Part shown: positions 16,340 through 25,589 of the stretch, in pieces
Layout of the letters: every line of letters begins with the position of its first letter
How positions within the stretch are numbered: the stretch's first letter is position 1
NCBI GenBank assembly: GCA_949127735.1
Contig: CASBPX010000126.1
Coordinates: 1-64,000, forward strand
DNA from: Candidatus Obscuribacterales bacterium
GTDB lineage: Bacteria > Cyanobacteriota > Vampirovibrionia > Obscuribacterales > Obscuribacteraceae
Length of the DNA: 64,000 nt
Reading direction: 5' to 3'
Made by a program: the position numbers and the translations under genes
Notes under the pieces: generated by a model
What the model saw: only the letters and a program-made list of their open reading frames with translations
Databases searched by the model: none
What the model was told of the DNA's origin: nothing

Positions 16340-17506
16340 CTAACTAGAAGTAGCGGCCGATAACTTTGTGGCGTCTACCATTGAGCCTCCTAGAACGACC
16401 TTTTCTACAGCCAGACTCTGGCGGTTGAAAAAGACGAGATCTGCAGCTTTGCCGGTTTCGAGCGAGCCAATAGACTGATCAGCACCGACCACTCGGGCAG
16501 GGTTGAGTGTAGCCATCTTAATGGCCTGGGCAAATGTACAAATTTCCCACTTGACCATATTTTGCACCGCTTGCTCAAGGCTGATTGATGAACCAACCAG
16601 CTCACCTCCCGATGTGCCGATAGCGGCCCGGTCGGTGACGAGGATGCTTCTATCGACTCCTTTGAGAGCAAAAATCAGAGCGCAAGCCGCCTTGTCTAAA
16701 TGGAGACCATCGGCAATCAAGCAACAAGTGACAGCGTTATTCAGCAAAGCGGCACCTACTGCACCGAGCTGTCGGTGATGCAGGGGCGGTAAAGCGTTAA
16801 AAGTATGGGTCATCAGCCTTACGCCTTGCTTGAAGGCAAGATTGGCTTGATCGAATGTAGCATTGGAATGACCGAGAGCGACGACAATACCCTGTTTCTG
16901 TAAAAATTCGATCGCTTCTCCCTGGCTGTCACCTTCGCAAGCAGCTGTAAACAAAGCAACGGCAGGATCGCACAGGCTTTTGGCATTGGCAGTCGTAAAA
17001 GGAATAATCCACTGAGGTGGATGTACTCCGGGGCGCTGGGGCGACAAGCATGGACCTTCAAGGTGAATGCCTATCATGCGCGACAGCGGTAAACTCTCAG
17101 CAGCGGCGTGAACCACTTGGCGGCTGGCACCCTGCGCTTTCAGAAAGGCAATATTTTTAACCAGATGACTAACTTCGGCAGTAATTAGCGTGGGCAGAAA
17201 AGCCGTAACGCCATGGCTGAGTAACTCGGCGCGCAAAGCTTTGAGCTTAGATTCTGCGCCAGTGGCCTCAAGAAGATTTTGCCATAAATCACAATCAGGT
17301 CCGCCATTCATCTGCAAATCAACTAGACCCGGCGTGACGTAACAGCCGCCGGCATCAATCGTTTTAAATGTCTCCTGACTGATTGCCGACGCGAGCGGTA
17401 ATTTATCCCCTATATGGAAAATTTTTCCGTCATGCACCCACAGCCGAGTCAATCTTTCTTTCTCAGGCGTAATCAAATAACCGTTCTCAATAACCAGACT
17501 ATCCAT
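16340..17506 (-). CDS. nagA: N-acetylglucosamine-6-phosphate deacetylase
   Basis: A 388-residue amidohydrolase that removes the acetyl group from N-acetylglucosamine-6-phosphate, recycling cell-wall amino sugars in the cytoplasm. Visible motifs are VTPGLVDLQMNGG, the metal-binding GIHLEGPCLSP, VALGHSNATFDQA, MTHTFNALPPLHHR and the catalytic Asp in ILVTDRAAIG; length matches the family. No nagB or transporter is adjacent, so it is alone here, convergent with the MshEN-repeat gene (14-bp gap). The usual residue after LVTD is Ala, here Arg; the catalytic Asp itself is kept. Confidence 0.93.
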   Translation of the reverse strand: MDSLVIENGYLITPEKERLTRLWVHDGKIFHIGDKLPLASAISQETFKTIDAGGCYVTPGLVDLQMNGGPDCDLWQNLLEATGAESKLKALRAELLSHGVTAFLPTLITAEVSHLVKNIAFLKAQGASRQVVHAAAESLPLSRMIGIHLEGPCLSPQRPGVHPPQWIIPFTTANAKSLCDPAVALFTAACEGDSQGEAIEFLQKQGIVVALGHSNATFDQANLAFKQGVRLMTHTFNALPPLHHRQLGAVGAALLNNAVTCCLIADGLHLDKAACALIFALKGVDRSILVTDRAAIGTSGGELVGSSISLEQAVQNMVKWEICTFAQAIKMATLNPARVVGADQSIGSLETGKAADLVFFNRQSLAVEKVVLGGSMVDATKLSAATSS

Positions 17507-17555
17507 TGCTAACCGTTGACATCCTTAACAAGCCGAAGTATTGGCTGAGTTCTCT

Positions 17556-17583
17556 TTGCAAGCACAGTTTTCTCAAGTATGAT
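17556..17583 (+). promoter_or_regulatory. Candidate sigma-70-type promoter upstream of the coiled-coil/meaB pair
   Basis: TTGCAA, 16 bp, TATGAT on the plus strand, about 150 bp upstream of the coiled-coil gene at 17732. Found by eye; no transcript data. Confidence 0.35.
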
Positions 17584-17731
17584 GGATGAAAGCTATGCGC
17601 AGTCTAGATTTTATTATCCTTCTTCATCTCTTTTAGATAAATAAGAGAACAGATCCTTACCAAAGGCTGGGTAGGAGATACAATTCGTAGATGAATTCAG
17701 TTGAACCTATACAGTAACTAATATCAGGTCT

Positions 17732-18229
17732 ATGCCCGAAATAAATTCTTCCAGTGCCTCTTCTACTTCGCAACCCGCGGCTTCCAATTTAGACGCCGGG
17801 TCACTGACTTTAAAACTCTTGGAATTGCAAGAAGCTCTGGTGCAATCGCAAGAAAAAAACTTGATGCTCTCAGCGCAGTTGCGCGAACTTGAGCGAACAG
17901 GTCGTGATGGCGAAGATTTGAAATCGGAGCTTATCAACCAGGGTTTGCTGCTTACCGATAAGAGTCGCGAAAATAAACAGCTGCACCAGGAACTCGGTCG
18001 CATCACTAGTTTGCTCGAGCAAAAATTGCAAGAAGTCGAAGAGCTAAGAGCTTCGGTGGTGGAGCTTGGCCACCAGTTGAAGACTCGTGAATCTGAACGC
18101 GATTTACTGGCAGTAATGCTCAATGAAGCCGAGAACGCTCAGCGTCGTCAGTCCACAGAAGACACCTACCAGCAAGTGGCGAAAGACACGCCGGGCTGGC
18201 TCAAAGCCTTTAAAGGCAAAAACAACTAA
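17732..18229 (+). CDS. Coiled-coil protein of unknown function
   Basis: A 165-residue, highly charged protein. Residues about 25-135 show continuous heptad-like spacing of Leu with Glu, Gln and Lys (for example LLELQEALVQSQEKNLMLSAQL), which predicts a long coiled coil; the N-terminus is Ser/Ala-rich and disordered, and the C-terminus ends GWLKAFKGKNN. It lies 3 bp upstream of meaB, implying co-translation. I do not recognise a family. It might be a structural or partner protein for the GTPase, but this is only context. Confidence 0.65.
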   Translation: MPEINSSSASSTSQPAASNLDAGSLTLKLLELQEALVQSQEKNLMLSAQLRELERTGRDGEDLKSELINQGLLLTDKSRENKQLHQELGRITSLLEQKLQEVEELRASVVELGHQLKTRESERDLLAVMLNEAENAQRRQSTEDTYQQVAKDTPGWLKAFKGKNN

Positions 18230-18232
18230 ATT

Positions 18233-19201
18233 TTGAATTCAAATGTAGACGTTATTGCTAAAGAACTGCTGGCTGGTAACAGGCGGGCTCTTGGTCGCGC
18301 TATTTCGCTGGTTGAAAACGGCGGAGCCGATGCCACCAGTCTGGTGCACGAACTTTACCAACATACCGGTAAGGCTCATATCATCGGCGTCACCGGCTCA
18401 CCAGGAGTGGGCAAGTCGACTTTAGTGGATGCACTAATAACTGAATGTCGTAAAGAAGATTTGAAAGTAGCTGTGCTGGCTGTAGATCCATCAAGCCCAT
18501 TTACCGGCGGAGCCATTCTTGGTGATCGCATACGCATGCAAGGGCATACTTTAGATCGTAATGTGTTCATTCGCTCAATGGCTAATCGCGGCCATCAGGG
18601 TGGAGTTTCACTGGCAACTTACGACGCCATTCGCATGCTCGAAGCTTCCGGCTATCAAGTAATTATTATCGAAACCGTTGGTGTAGGCCAATCTGAGCTG
18701 GCCATCGCCCAGCATGCCGACACCACTATATTAGTTTTGATGCCTGGATCCGGTGATGATATTCAAGCCATCAAGTCGGGCATCATGGAAATCGGCGATA
18801 TTTTTGTGGTCAACAAAGGCGACCTGCCTGGCGCCAATAAATCGGCTAGCGAAATTACAGCTTCTTTAGAGCTAAATCATTTTCAAACTTCATGGCGTCC
18901 ACCAGTGGTGCTGGCTATTGCTGAAACTGGTCAGGGCGTTGACCAATTGTGGCAAGCGGCCAAAGATCACAAAAAATTTCTCACAGATGAAAATTTACTC
19001 GACTCAAGACGCAGCTTGCGCATTCGCGCTGAACTGTCAGAAATAGTGGCAGATATTGCTAGGCGCAATTTGCAAGGCTCTATGGATAGTGACAGCGTGC
19101 GTCAAATTTTGAGCCAGATCGTCAATCGCGAAGTTGATCCGCACACTGCAGCAATCAATTTGTTGCCTGGCTTATTCAACGGCGTCAGTTGCCGCTCATA
19201 A
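18233..19201 (+). CDS. meaB: MeaB/ArgK-type G-protein, B12-enzyme chaperone
   Basis: A 322-residue P-loop GTPase. Walker A GVTGSPGVGKSTL, the LAVDPSSPFTGGAILGDRIRM segment, ETVGVGQSE and the NKGD guanine-recognition motif identify the MeaB (formerly ArgK) family. These proteins load and protect adenosylcobalamin-dependent acyl-CoA mutases such as methylmalonyl-CoA mutase. No mutase gene is in the window. The start is TTG, 3 bp after the stop of the coiled-coil gene, so expression is probably coupled to it. Confidence 0.93.
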   Translation: MNSNVDVIAKELLAGNRRALGRAISLVENGGADATSLVHELYQHTGKAHIIGVTGSPGVGKSTLVDALITECRKEDLKVAVLAVDPSSPFTGGAILGDRIRMQGHTLDRNVFIRSMANRGHQGGVSLATYDAIRMLEASGYQVIIIETVGVGQSELAIAQHADTTILVLMPGSGDDIQAIKSGIMEIGDIFVVNKGDLPGANKSASEITASLELNHFQTSWRPPVVLAIAETGQGVDQLWQAAKDHKKFLTDENLLDSRRSLRIRAELSEIVADIARRNLQGSMDSDSVRQILSQIVNREVDPHTAAINLLPGLFNGVSCRS

Positions 19202-19512
19202 CTGCTTCTATATAGCCTCTATATGCAATGCATGAGCTTGACTGATACCGCCGGTGATGTGACTGCTTTAGAGCAGATAAATTTGAGATTTCTCTAAATA
19301 GTTTCATATTCCCGCGATACGGCTGGCACTGGGAAAGACTACAGTTCCTTACTGATATGTCATCAAGATCTAGTGCGATCGTATATGCACCCACTATCTC
19401 AAGCGGCTTGACGTGCGGGTATCAGCACAATAGGATGGTAACGTTGAACTTCACACTTGTTTAGCCGGTTCAACCTTTCCCTTATAACCCTCTACCCGCG
19501 CGGATTACTTTC
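19202..19512. other. 311-bp intergenic region upstream of the min cluster
   Basis: No open frame with coding character is seen. It holds the candidate minC promoter at 19408-19436 and a short AT-rich near-repeat (around 19210-19225, CTATATAG and CTATATGC). No terminator for meaB is evident. Confidence 0.5.
19408..19436 (+). promoter_or_regulatory. Candidate promoter for minCDE-rodA
   Basis: TTGACG, 17 bp spacer, TAGGAT on the plus strand, ending about 76 bp before the minC start. The -35 box and spacing are close to consensus. Confidence 0.5.
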
Positions 19513-20370
19513 GTGTCTAAAATTGCCATAATCAGTCAACCAGATCAGGGCGTCTTAATTGATGTTGGTGGTTGTTCATCACTAAAAGAAGCATTGGAAC
19601 ATTTAAGTTCGACTCTGCAATCTTCCAATCAATTTTGGAAAGGTCACAAGGTCATCCTTGGCCTGGGCGGCATTGAGCTAACCGTGGCACAGGCAGCGCA
19701 AGTTTTAGCGCTTGCCAAAGGTGTTGGTGTGTTCCCGGAAGAGGTTTATTCGAAGAACGAAAAGACCAGAGCCGCCTTTTTAGAAAATAGCGTCAAGGTA
19801 ACAAACAGCCTGCCCATGTCGCTGCCTAAAATCAATGTTGATATTCCGCTTGGCGGCATACCATTTGCTACTGCTGATGCAGACAGTGATTTAGAATCGC
19901 CAAACAAAAATATCGTGCTCGACGTCACGATGATTGAAATGGAACATGACACTGTTGAAGATACGCCGCTGCCTGCCGCTAAAGTAGAAGTAGACAAAGA
20001 TGGCGCTGTAGTGACTACAGTTTTGCCGCAAGTGCTGTATATCAAACAAACCTTGCGCTCGGGCCAGGTGGTAAGCCATAAAGGCGATCTGGTAATTGTG
20101 GGCGACGTCAACCCGGGTGCTGAAATTTTAGCCGAAGGTGACATTACCGTTTGGGGAAGTCTGCGTGGTATCGCTCACGCTGGTATCGGCGGTAATACCG
20201 AAGCCGAAATCAGAGCGCTGAATTTGCAGCCGATTCAAATTCGTATTGCCCACGCAATCGCGCGCGCTCCCGACCGCCCTCGCATTACTTATGCAAACGG
20301 CACGGGTCCTGAAATTGCCCGCATTGTCGACGGCAAAATTCGCATTCAGAAAAACAAGATTGAAAACTAG
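19513..20370 (+). CDS. minC: Septum site-determining protein MinC
   Basis: A 285-residue division inhibitor that blocks FtsZ assembly away from midcell when recruited by MinD. The C-terminal beta-helix domain (about 180-275) is clear: LRSGQVVSHKGDLVIVGDVNPGAEILAEGDI, then VWGSLRGIAHAGIGGN and ALNLQPIQIRIA. The N-terminal domain (1-100) is less conserved, and a spacer rich in acidic residues joins them. It is longer than the E. coli protein (231). The start is GTG; the gene leads minC, minD, minE, rodA in one direction, with 64 bp to minD. Confidence 0.93.
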   Translation: MSKIAIISQPDQGVLIDVGGCSSLKEALEHLSSTLQSSNQFWKGHKVILGLGGIELTVAQAAQVLALAKGVGVFPEEVYSKNEKTRAAFLENSVKVTNSLPMSLPKINVDIPLGGIPFATADADSDLESPNKNIVLDVTMIEMEHDTVEDTPLPAAKVEVDKDGAVVTTVLPQVLYIKQTLRSGQVVSHKGDLVIVGDVNPGAEILAEGDITVWGSLRGIAHAGIGGNTEAEIRALNLQPIQIRIAHAIARAPDRPRITYANGTGPEIARIVDGKIRIQKNKIEN

Positions 20371-20434
20371 AAATCTAAATCTAGTTCCCAAAGTTTCACA
20401 CAGTCATTATTACAAAGCCATACGAGGATACTAA

Positions 20435-21250
20435 ATGAGCGGACGAGTAATCGTAATCACCTCCGGCAAGGGTGGTGTTGGCAAGACAACAGCTTCTGCC
20501 AATATCGGCGTCGCTCTTGCCTCCACAGGGGTGAGCGTTGCCCTGGTGGACATGGATATTGGACTGCGCAACCTCGATATCTTGATGGGTCTCGAGAACC
20601 GCGTGGTCTACAACTTGGTTGACGTGGTGGAAGAGCGTTGCAAACTGCGTCAGGCTCTGGTCAAAGACAAGAAGTTGCCAAACTTGAGTCTATTGCCCGC
20701 AGCTCAAACCAGAGACAAGTCAGCAGTCAATGCTGAGCAAATGAAAGCTCTCTGCGGCGAACTGAAAAGCATGTATGATTTTGTGCTCGTTGACAGCCCG
20801 GCTGGTATTGAGCAAGGTTTCCAGAACGCTGTAGCTGGTGCTGACGAAGCCATTGTCATCACCACTCCAGAGATGTCTGCCGTGCGTGACGCCGACCGCA
20901 TTATCGGTTTGCTTGAAGCCCGTAAAGACGAAATCAAAGAATATCGCCTGGTGCTCAATCGTTATAGACCAACAATGGTGGCCAATAACGACATGATGAG
21001 CGTGGACGATGTGCTTGAAATTCTTTCTGTAAAACTGCTTGGTGTCGTGCCTGAAGATGAAGACATCATCATCTCCACCAACAAAGGCGAGCCCATTTCC
21101 GGCACCGACAACATCAGAGCTGGCCTCGCTTATCGCAATATTGCTCGCCGCATTCGCGGTGAAGATGTAGCGATAATGGATCTTGAATCTAAGAATTCCA
21201 CCTGGATCAACAAGATCGTCAGCTTCTTTAATCCCACAGTTAGAGTTTAA
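20435..21250 (+). CDS. minD: Septum site-determining ATPase MinD
   Basis: A 271-residue ParA/MinD-type ATPase that binds membrane as an ATP dimer and recruits MinC. The deviant Walker A SGKGGVGKTTASANIG (with the signature Lys), the LVDMDIGLRNLDILMG segment, FVLVDSPAGIEQGF Walker B and the C-terminal amphipathic helix STWINKIVSFFNP that targets the membrane are all present. GAGGA lies 8 nt before the ATG. It sits between minC and minE with 14 bp to the latter, the standard arrangement. Confidence 0.97.
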   Translation: MSGRVIVITSGKGGVGKTTASANIGVALASTGVSVALVDMDIGLRNLDILMGLENRVVYNLVDVVEERCKLRQALVKDKKLPNLSLLPAAQTRDKSAVNAEQMKALCGELKSMYDFVLVDSPAGIEQGFQNAVAGADEAIVITTPEMSAVRDADRIIGLLEARKDEIKEYRLVLNRYRPTMVANNDMMSVDDVLEILSVKLLGVVPEDEDIIISTNKGEPISGTDNIRAGLAYRNIARRIRGEDVAIMDLESKNSTWINKIVSFFNPTVRV

Positions 21251-21264
21251 GGGAGGAGGTAACA

Positions 21265-21528
21265 GTGCAAATGCAAATATTCAACTGGCTCTTCCCCGCA
21301 AAAACAGACGACGTTCGTTCGACAGCGAAAGACAGAATGCGCAGCATGCTGACCCATGACCGTTTAGAGCTGCCCGCCGGTCGTCTGGAAACACTGGAAG
21401 AAGAGCTTATGGCAGTGGTCGGCCGCTACTTTGAGCTTGATAAAGACACAACTCACTTCGATCTGCAACAATATGAGCGTCGGGCCAGCTTAATCGCTAA
21501 TTTCCGATTGCTTCGCTCCAAGTGCTAA
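21265..21528 (+). CDS. minE: Division topological specificity factor MinE
   Basis: An 87-residue MinE, which stimulates MinD ATPase and drives Min dynamics. The anti-MinCD region TAKDRMRSMLTHDRLELP and the C-terminal dimerisation part LEEELMAVVGRYFELDKD are recognisable. The start is GTG with a very strong GGAGGAGG ribosome binding site 5 nt upstream (a further in-frame ATG is two codons on), suggesting abundant synthesis. The gene follows minD by 14 bp. Confidence 0.95.
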   Translation: MQMQIFNWLFPAKTDDVRSTAKDRMRSMLTHDRLELPAGRLETLEEELMAVVGRYFELDKDTTHFDLQQYERRASLIANFRLLRSKC

Positions 21529-21556
21529 TTCTGATTAAGAGCATAATGCAGATTTC

Positions 21557-22858
21557 GTGACTTCTCGAGTCGCTCCATCATCACTAATCCCGTCCGCTGT
21601 GCGGAGCCTGTTCAATGTCGTCAGCGGCATCGACTTCTGGCTTCTCGGAGCGACGGGATTTTTGATTGCTGTCGGTTTGAACGTGCTGCATTTTTCACAG
21701 CACACTCAAGGCTATTTTGATAAGCAGCTGAGTTACATGTACGCTGGTCTGGCCCTGATGGTGATCGTCAGCCGTATTCCCCATAAATTATGGACGAATA
21801 AATGGATGGTCAGTTTGATGTATCTGACCAATCTTGGACTGCTTGTGGCTGTTATGCTCAAGGGTCACGCCGCCCAGGGCGCGCAAAGGTGGTTGGCCTT
21901 AGGGCCAATTACTCTGCAACCTTCAGAACTAGCTAAATTAGTGGTAATTTTTTCACTGGCCGCCTGGTTGAGAAATCACCGCATTAATTCGTTTTTTGAT
22001 ATTTTCAAAATATTAGGCATCATGCTTGTGCCGGCAGTGCTCGTATTCAAGCAGCCAGACTTAGGCACGTCGCTTACTTTTGGTGCCGTCTTCCTAGGCC
22101 TTTCCTACTGGTCTGGTGCCACGGTGATGGACATTCTGGTGCTGCTTAGCCCTTTGCTTTCGCTCATTCTCAATGCTCTTAATATAGAGTGGTGGCACAT
22201 GTTTTTAGGAGCCCTGGCTGTGGTGCTCCTAATTTTCTGGCGTACATTTGATTGGAAAATTTGGATTCGTCTGGCCATGATTATTGTGGTGATGGCGGCA
22301 AATTATGGCTGCGGTGAGGCCCGGCCACACCTCTGGGGTCTACTGAAAGAATATCAACAGAAACGGCTCACCAGTTTCGTTAACCCGTATGATGACCCCA
22401 GAGGCTCTGGTTATCATATTTTGCAAAGTTTAATCGCTATCGGCTCTGGTGGCATTAATGGTGCCGGTCTTGGACACGGTAACCAGGCCCAGGGTGCATT
22501 TATTCCTGAACGACATACTGACTTTATTTTCGCTGTGATCGGCGAAGAGTTAGGTTTTCGCATTTGCCTACTTATTGTCATCGCATACGGAATTATCTGT
22601 CTGCGCGCCCTATTCATCGCCCATCAGTCACGGGGTGACCCCGCTGGGGCGGCCATGGCTATCGGTCTAATGTGCATGTTCCTCTTTCACGCATTCATCA
22701 ATATTGGTATGACCATCGGCTGCATGCCGGTGGCCGGGGTGCCGCTGCCATTTCTCAGTTATGGCGGCACGGCTTTAATCGTCGATCTCGTGGCCATAGG
22801 CCTGTTGCAGTCAATTTACTATCACAACCCTAAAGAAGTGAAAGACGACTGGAGTTAG
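21557..22858 (+). CDS. rodA: SEDS-family peptidoglycan glycosyltransferase RodA/FtsW
   Basis: A 433-residue membrane protein with about ten helices. GAQRWLALGPITLQPSELAKL and FKQPDLGTSL with its Asp, then SFVNPYDDPRGSGYHILQSLIAIGSGG and GEELGF, are hallmarks of SEDS polymerases, which extend glycan strands from lipid II. PLPFLSYGGTALIVD follows near the C-terminus. Position after minCDE and overall similarity favour RodA (cell elongation) over FtsW. The start is GTG, 28 bp after minE. A cognate class B PBP is not in the window. Confidence 0.92.
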   Translation: MTSRVAPSSLIPSAVRSLFNVVSGIDFWLLGATGFLIAVGLNVLHFSQHTQGYFDKQLSYMYAGLALMVIVSRIPHKLWTNKWMVSLMYLTNLGLLVAVMLKGHAAQGAQRWLALGPITLQPSELAKLVVIFSLAAWLRNHRINSFFDIFKILGIMLVPAVLVFKQPDLGTSLTFGAVFLGLSYWSGATVMDILVLLSPLLSLILNALNIEWWHMFLGALAVVLLIFWRTFDWKIWIRLAMIIVVMAANYGCGEARPHLWGLLKEYQQKRLTSFVNPYDDPRGSGYHILQSLIAIGSGGINGAGLGHGNQAQGAFIPERHTDFIFAVIGEELGFRICLLIVIAYGIICLRALFIAHQSRGDPAGAAMAIGLMCMFLFHAFINIGMTIGCMPVAGVPLPFLSYGGTALIVDLVAIGLLQSIYYHNPKEVKDDWS

Positions 22859-22950
22859 ATTCAAGGCGCTTTACAACGGCACTGTTATTTTCGCCGCCTA
22901 ATTTGTTTTCACAGACAGAGGTCTGAGATCGCATTGGAGGCAAAAAACAA

Positions 22951-23976
22951 ATGCAAGAACTAGCTGGTTCAGGGCACGATCGCAAAAGTCTTGCCCAAAT
23001 ATTTAAGCAGAGCACAGGTGAAGCGCTAGGCGCGAGTGAGAACTTTGCGCACATGGACTTCGGCAATTGCAGCCTTATCGAAATTCACGAGCTTTCAAAC
23101 CTTACCAACATGCATTTTCACCAAGCTAATAATCACCTTCCCACCCTTTTACTAGACGGCCCCACCAACACTACTGAACATCACATCGTTACTGCTGGCG
23201 AAACCATTAGCGAAATAGCAGCAGAACACCTTGGTCCAGCGTCAGCATCTGAGATCTACAACTTAGTCAATCAAATCGGTGAACTTAACCACATTGATTC
23301 TCTCGATCAAATAAACCCAGGCCAATATCTTGTTTTTCCTGAACTACCCAATTTTGCACATGTCACAAACGTGTCGGCCACCAGTGCAAATTCAACTAGT
23401 GAAGTAGCAAGTACTGAAACAGCAAGTACTGAAATAGCAACTGCCGAGCCAGACGCCACAGCTGTGCAACCTGCTGGTGAAGAATCGGCAATTAGTGACT
23501 TCTTGAGCGGACTCGGCAACGTTGTTAGTGAAATTGGTCAAGGGTGCGTCGAACAGATTACGGAACATCCGTTGGAAGTCGCTGTGGCGGCGGCCGCAAC
23601 AATTGCTGCTAGCTTAACGGCAATAGCCGTTGCGCCTTTGGTCGCTACAGGCCTAGCAACAGTCGGCGTTGCCGCCACTGGCGCCGAAGTCCTCGCGACT
23701 ATTGGACTTATTGGAACCACCAAGACATCAGTCGAGTTTCTTTCTAATGCTGGCGATTGGCTTGACGCTGCTTTGGTAGTGGGTAGTCCAGAAGGGCATA
23801 GCAGTGCCGAACTGGTTACAGCAGAAACTGAACTGCATGAAGTCAGCGACTTTGTAGTTGACCAGGCATCCGGGCTCTTAGGTGGCTTGTACAAACCGCA
23901 ATTCTCTCCAAGTAATAACGGCTTACGCAAAGGTCTTGAAGACGATGACAGCGAAGAACAAAATGAGGAGGCCTAA
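22951..23976 (+). CDS. LysM-domain protein with hydrophobic C-terminal region
   Basis: A 341-residue protein without a classical signal peptide. Residues about 76-131 form a LysM domain (HHIVTAGETISEIAAEHLG, then NQIGELNHIDSLDQINPGQYLVFP), which binds glycan chains such as peptidoglycan. A Ser/Thr/Glu-rich linker (135-170) leads to a long Ala/Val-rich hydrophobic region (about 200-255, IAASLTAIAVAPLVATGLA) that may insert in a membrane, then an acidic tail. GGAGG lies 10 nt before the ATG. It stands 92 bp after rodA and may be read from the same transcript, fitting an envelope role. How it is exported is unclear. Confidence 0.75.
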   Translation: MQELAGSGHDRKSLAQIFKQSTGEALGASENFAHMDFGNCSLIEIHELSNLTNMHFHQANNHLPTLLLDGPTNTTEHHIVTAGETISEIAAEHLGPASASEIYNLVNQIGELNHIDSLDQINPGQYLVFPELPNFAHVTNVSATSANSTSEVASTETASTEIATAEPDATAVQPAGEESAISDFLSGLGNVVSEIGQGCVEQITEHPLEVAVAAAATIAASLTAIAVAPLVATGLATVGVAATGAEVLATIGLIGTTKTSVEFLSNAGDWLDAALVVGSPEGHSSAELVTAETELHEVSDFVVDQASGLLGGLYKPQFSPSNNGLRKGLEDDDSEEQNEEA

Positions 23977-24098
23977 ATCAAGCGGCGGTAATTAGTCGAA
24001 TCATGTCAGGGCTCCTACCAAGTAAGGTAACTGGTTCCCACAGTATTCACACTCTACGTCCATAATCAAAATTAGAAGTATTTTGAAACGAGTCAAAT

Positions 24099-24551
24099 TT
24101 GAAATTAGAAATTGTCATTCTTTTGGTGAACGCTTTTTCAACCTGGTTCATGACTGGCTTAATTTGGTTCGTTCAGGTTGTTCACTATCCATTGTTTGAT
24201 GGAGTTGGTGCCGACAACTTCCAACTCTATGCAAACAGGCATCGCCAGCTGACTTCACTTGTAGTGGCAGCGCCCATGTTGACTGAAGCTTTTAGTTCGG
24301 TGGTTCTGGCAGCAGTCTGGAGCCGCACCTATACCTGGCTGCTGTGGTTCAATCTTGCCTTGGTCATAGCAATTTGGATTTCCACAGCACTTTGCTCAAT
24401 TCCATGTCACGAAAAACTCTGTGCCAGTGGCTATGTGGGTACTACGCATCAATGGCTGGTCTTGAGCAACTGGTCGCGCACCGGTCTATGGACCTTGCGT
24501 TCACTAATCCTTGCATTCGTAATTTACAGCTCGTTAACCAAGGCAAATTGA
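24099..24551 (+). CDS. Small four-helix membrane protein, function unknown
   Basis: A 150-residue protein with four predicted membrane helices (about 5-27, 50-72, 79-101, 127-146). Polar residues around the helices include FVQVVHYPLF near helix 1 and the motif NRHRQLTS before helix 2. I do not recognise a named family with certainty. The start is probably TTG at 24099; no strong ribosome binding site is visible. It is convergent with the DUF1475-like gene, 8 bp apart. Confidence 0.65.
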   Translation: MKLEIVILLVNAFSTWFMTGLIWFVQVVHYPLFDGVGADNFQLYANRHRQLTSLVVAAPMLTEAFSSVVLAAVWSRTYTWLLWFNLALVIAIWISTALCSIPCHEKLCASGYVGTTHQWLVLSNWSRTGLWTLRSLILAFVIYSSLTKAN

Positions 24552-24559
24552 TAACTATG

Positions 24560-24889
24560 CTATTGCTTGGCAAATAGTTTATCTGCACCGTCACCTGGCT
24601 TCAGGCGGTACAGAGCTATCAAGACATATAGAGACATAGCAATGTTGCCCAGAAAAACAACAGCAAAGAACCACAAAACTTTCGTCAGCAGTAATTTTTC
24701 CCGATAGCAAATCCAGAGAAAAAATGAGAGAAATGCGAAGTAGGCATCAAACAATGTGGCTTTAAACCAAGGATCGTTTAGCACCAGGGGTGGTATCATT
24801 AAAATATTTTCGTGATAGGCAGCCCATATAGTTATGGCAACCATGGCTGCGAAAATTGCAGCATACAGCAATCGCAATAGAAGAATCAT
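24560..24889 (-). CDS. DUF1475-like small membrane protein
   Basis: A 109-residue protein with three predicted helices. The segments NDPWFKATLFDAYFAFLSFFLWICYRE and LWFFAVVFLGNIAMSLYVLIALYRL resemble DUF1475, a family of small membrane proteins without known function. Its ATG overlaps the stop of the SRPBCC gene upstream, so the two are translationally coupled and may work on the same lipid-related process (inference). Confidence 0.6.
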   Translation of the reverse strand: MILLLRLLYAAIFAAMVAITIWAAYHENILMIPPLVLNDPWFKATLFDAYFAFLSFFLWICYREKLLLTKVLWFFAVVFLGNIAMSLYVLIALYRLKPGDGADKLFAKQ

Positions 24890-25527
24890 GACTTGATATT
24901 CTTGTTTGGAGACTCAACCCTGGTCTTAAGCGCGTTCAAGACCGTAGGCAGATATCCTTTGACTTGCGACGCGAGCAACCAGGGCGGCAGAATCAATCCA
25001 CCATCTAAATGAATGCTGTACACAACAGCTGTAGCTGATGTCTTGGCCATGGGCTTAAGCTCCCAGGTTCCCATCACTTCTTTAAATGAGCCTGATCTTC
25101 TCTTCCACTTAATCAAGCAAGGCTTTGTTTCGGTCAGATTAACGACATAATCAAATTTGACTGGTCCACCTGGCTTAACCAGCTGCCTGACTAATTTCAC
25201 TTCACCCTCCGAGCCAATTACTCTGCACAGACTGAGATTGGTGAAAATTTCAGGAGCCTTATCATAGTCAACCAAGGTATCCCATATTTTCTCTCGTGGT
25301 GCGTTGATCGTTACAGAACCAACCACGTAGGTGAGACCATCGCGCTTCTCAATTTTCACGGTAGGCTTCTCAGAAGCTACGTCAGTATTCATGCGGATGC
25401 TCTCTTTGTTTGGCTGTTGAGCAAATGCGCAGCAAGAATCTACCAACCATGTTGGGGCTAAGCAAAACGGGCCTGTTAAAAAAAGGCCTGAGCTGAAAAG
25501 ACTCAATAAAGCAGTCTTGTTATTCAC
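24886..25527 (-). CDS. Exported SRPBCC (START-like) domain protein
   Basis: A 213-residue protein with a signal peptide (about 1-36, AFA/QQ). The rest is a helix-grip SRPBCC domain: VVGSVTINAPREKIWDTLVDYDKAPE, then KFDYVVNLTETKPCLIKWKR, ending PPWLLASQVKGYLPTVLNALKTRV. Such domains form a hydrophobic cavity for lipids, polyketides or other small ligands; this one is like the polyketide-cyclase/START-type proteins of Cyanobacteria. GTG start with GGAG 6 nt upstream. A divergent paralogue is at 58469. Ligand unknown. Confidence 0.78.
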   Translation of the reverse strand: MNNKTALLSLFSSGLFLTGPFCLAPTWLVDSCCAFAQQPNKESIRMNTDVASEKPTVKIEKRDGLTYVVGSVTINAPREKIWDTLVDYDKAPEIFTNLSLCRVIGSEGEVKLVRQLVKPGGPVKFDYVVNLTETKPCLIKWKRRSGSFKEVMGTWELKPMAKTSATAVVYSIHLDGGLILPPWLLASQVKGYLPTVLNALKTRVESPNKNIKS

Positions 25528-25555
25528 CTCATTCTCCAGATAAAACAGACGGAAG

Positions 25556-25577
25556 GCCGGCGGCGCAGACCGCCGGC
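25556..25577 (-). terminator. GC-rich hairpin after the fasciclin gene
   Basis: A perfect 8-bp stem (GCCGGCGG with CCGCCGGC) with a six-base loop lies 12 bp after the fasciclin stop. The T-tract on the minus strand is interrupted, so termination may be partial. Confidence 0.55.
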
Positions 25578-25589
25578 ACTATGCATCTA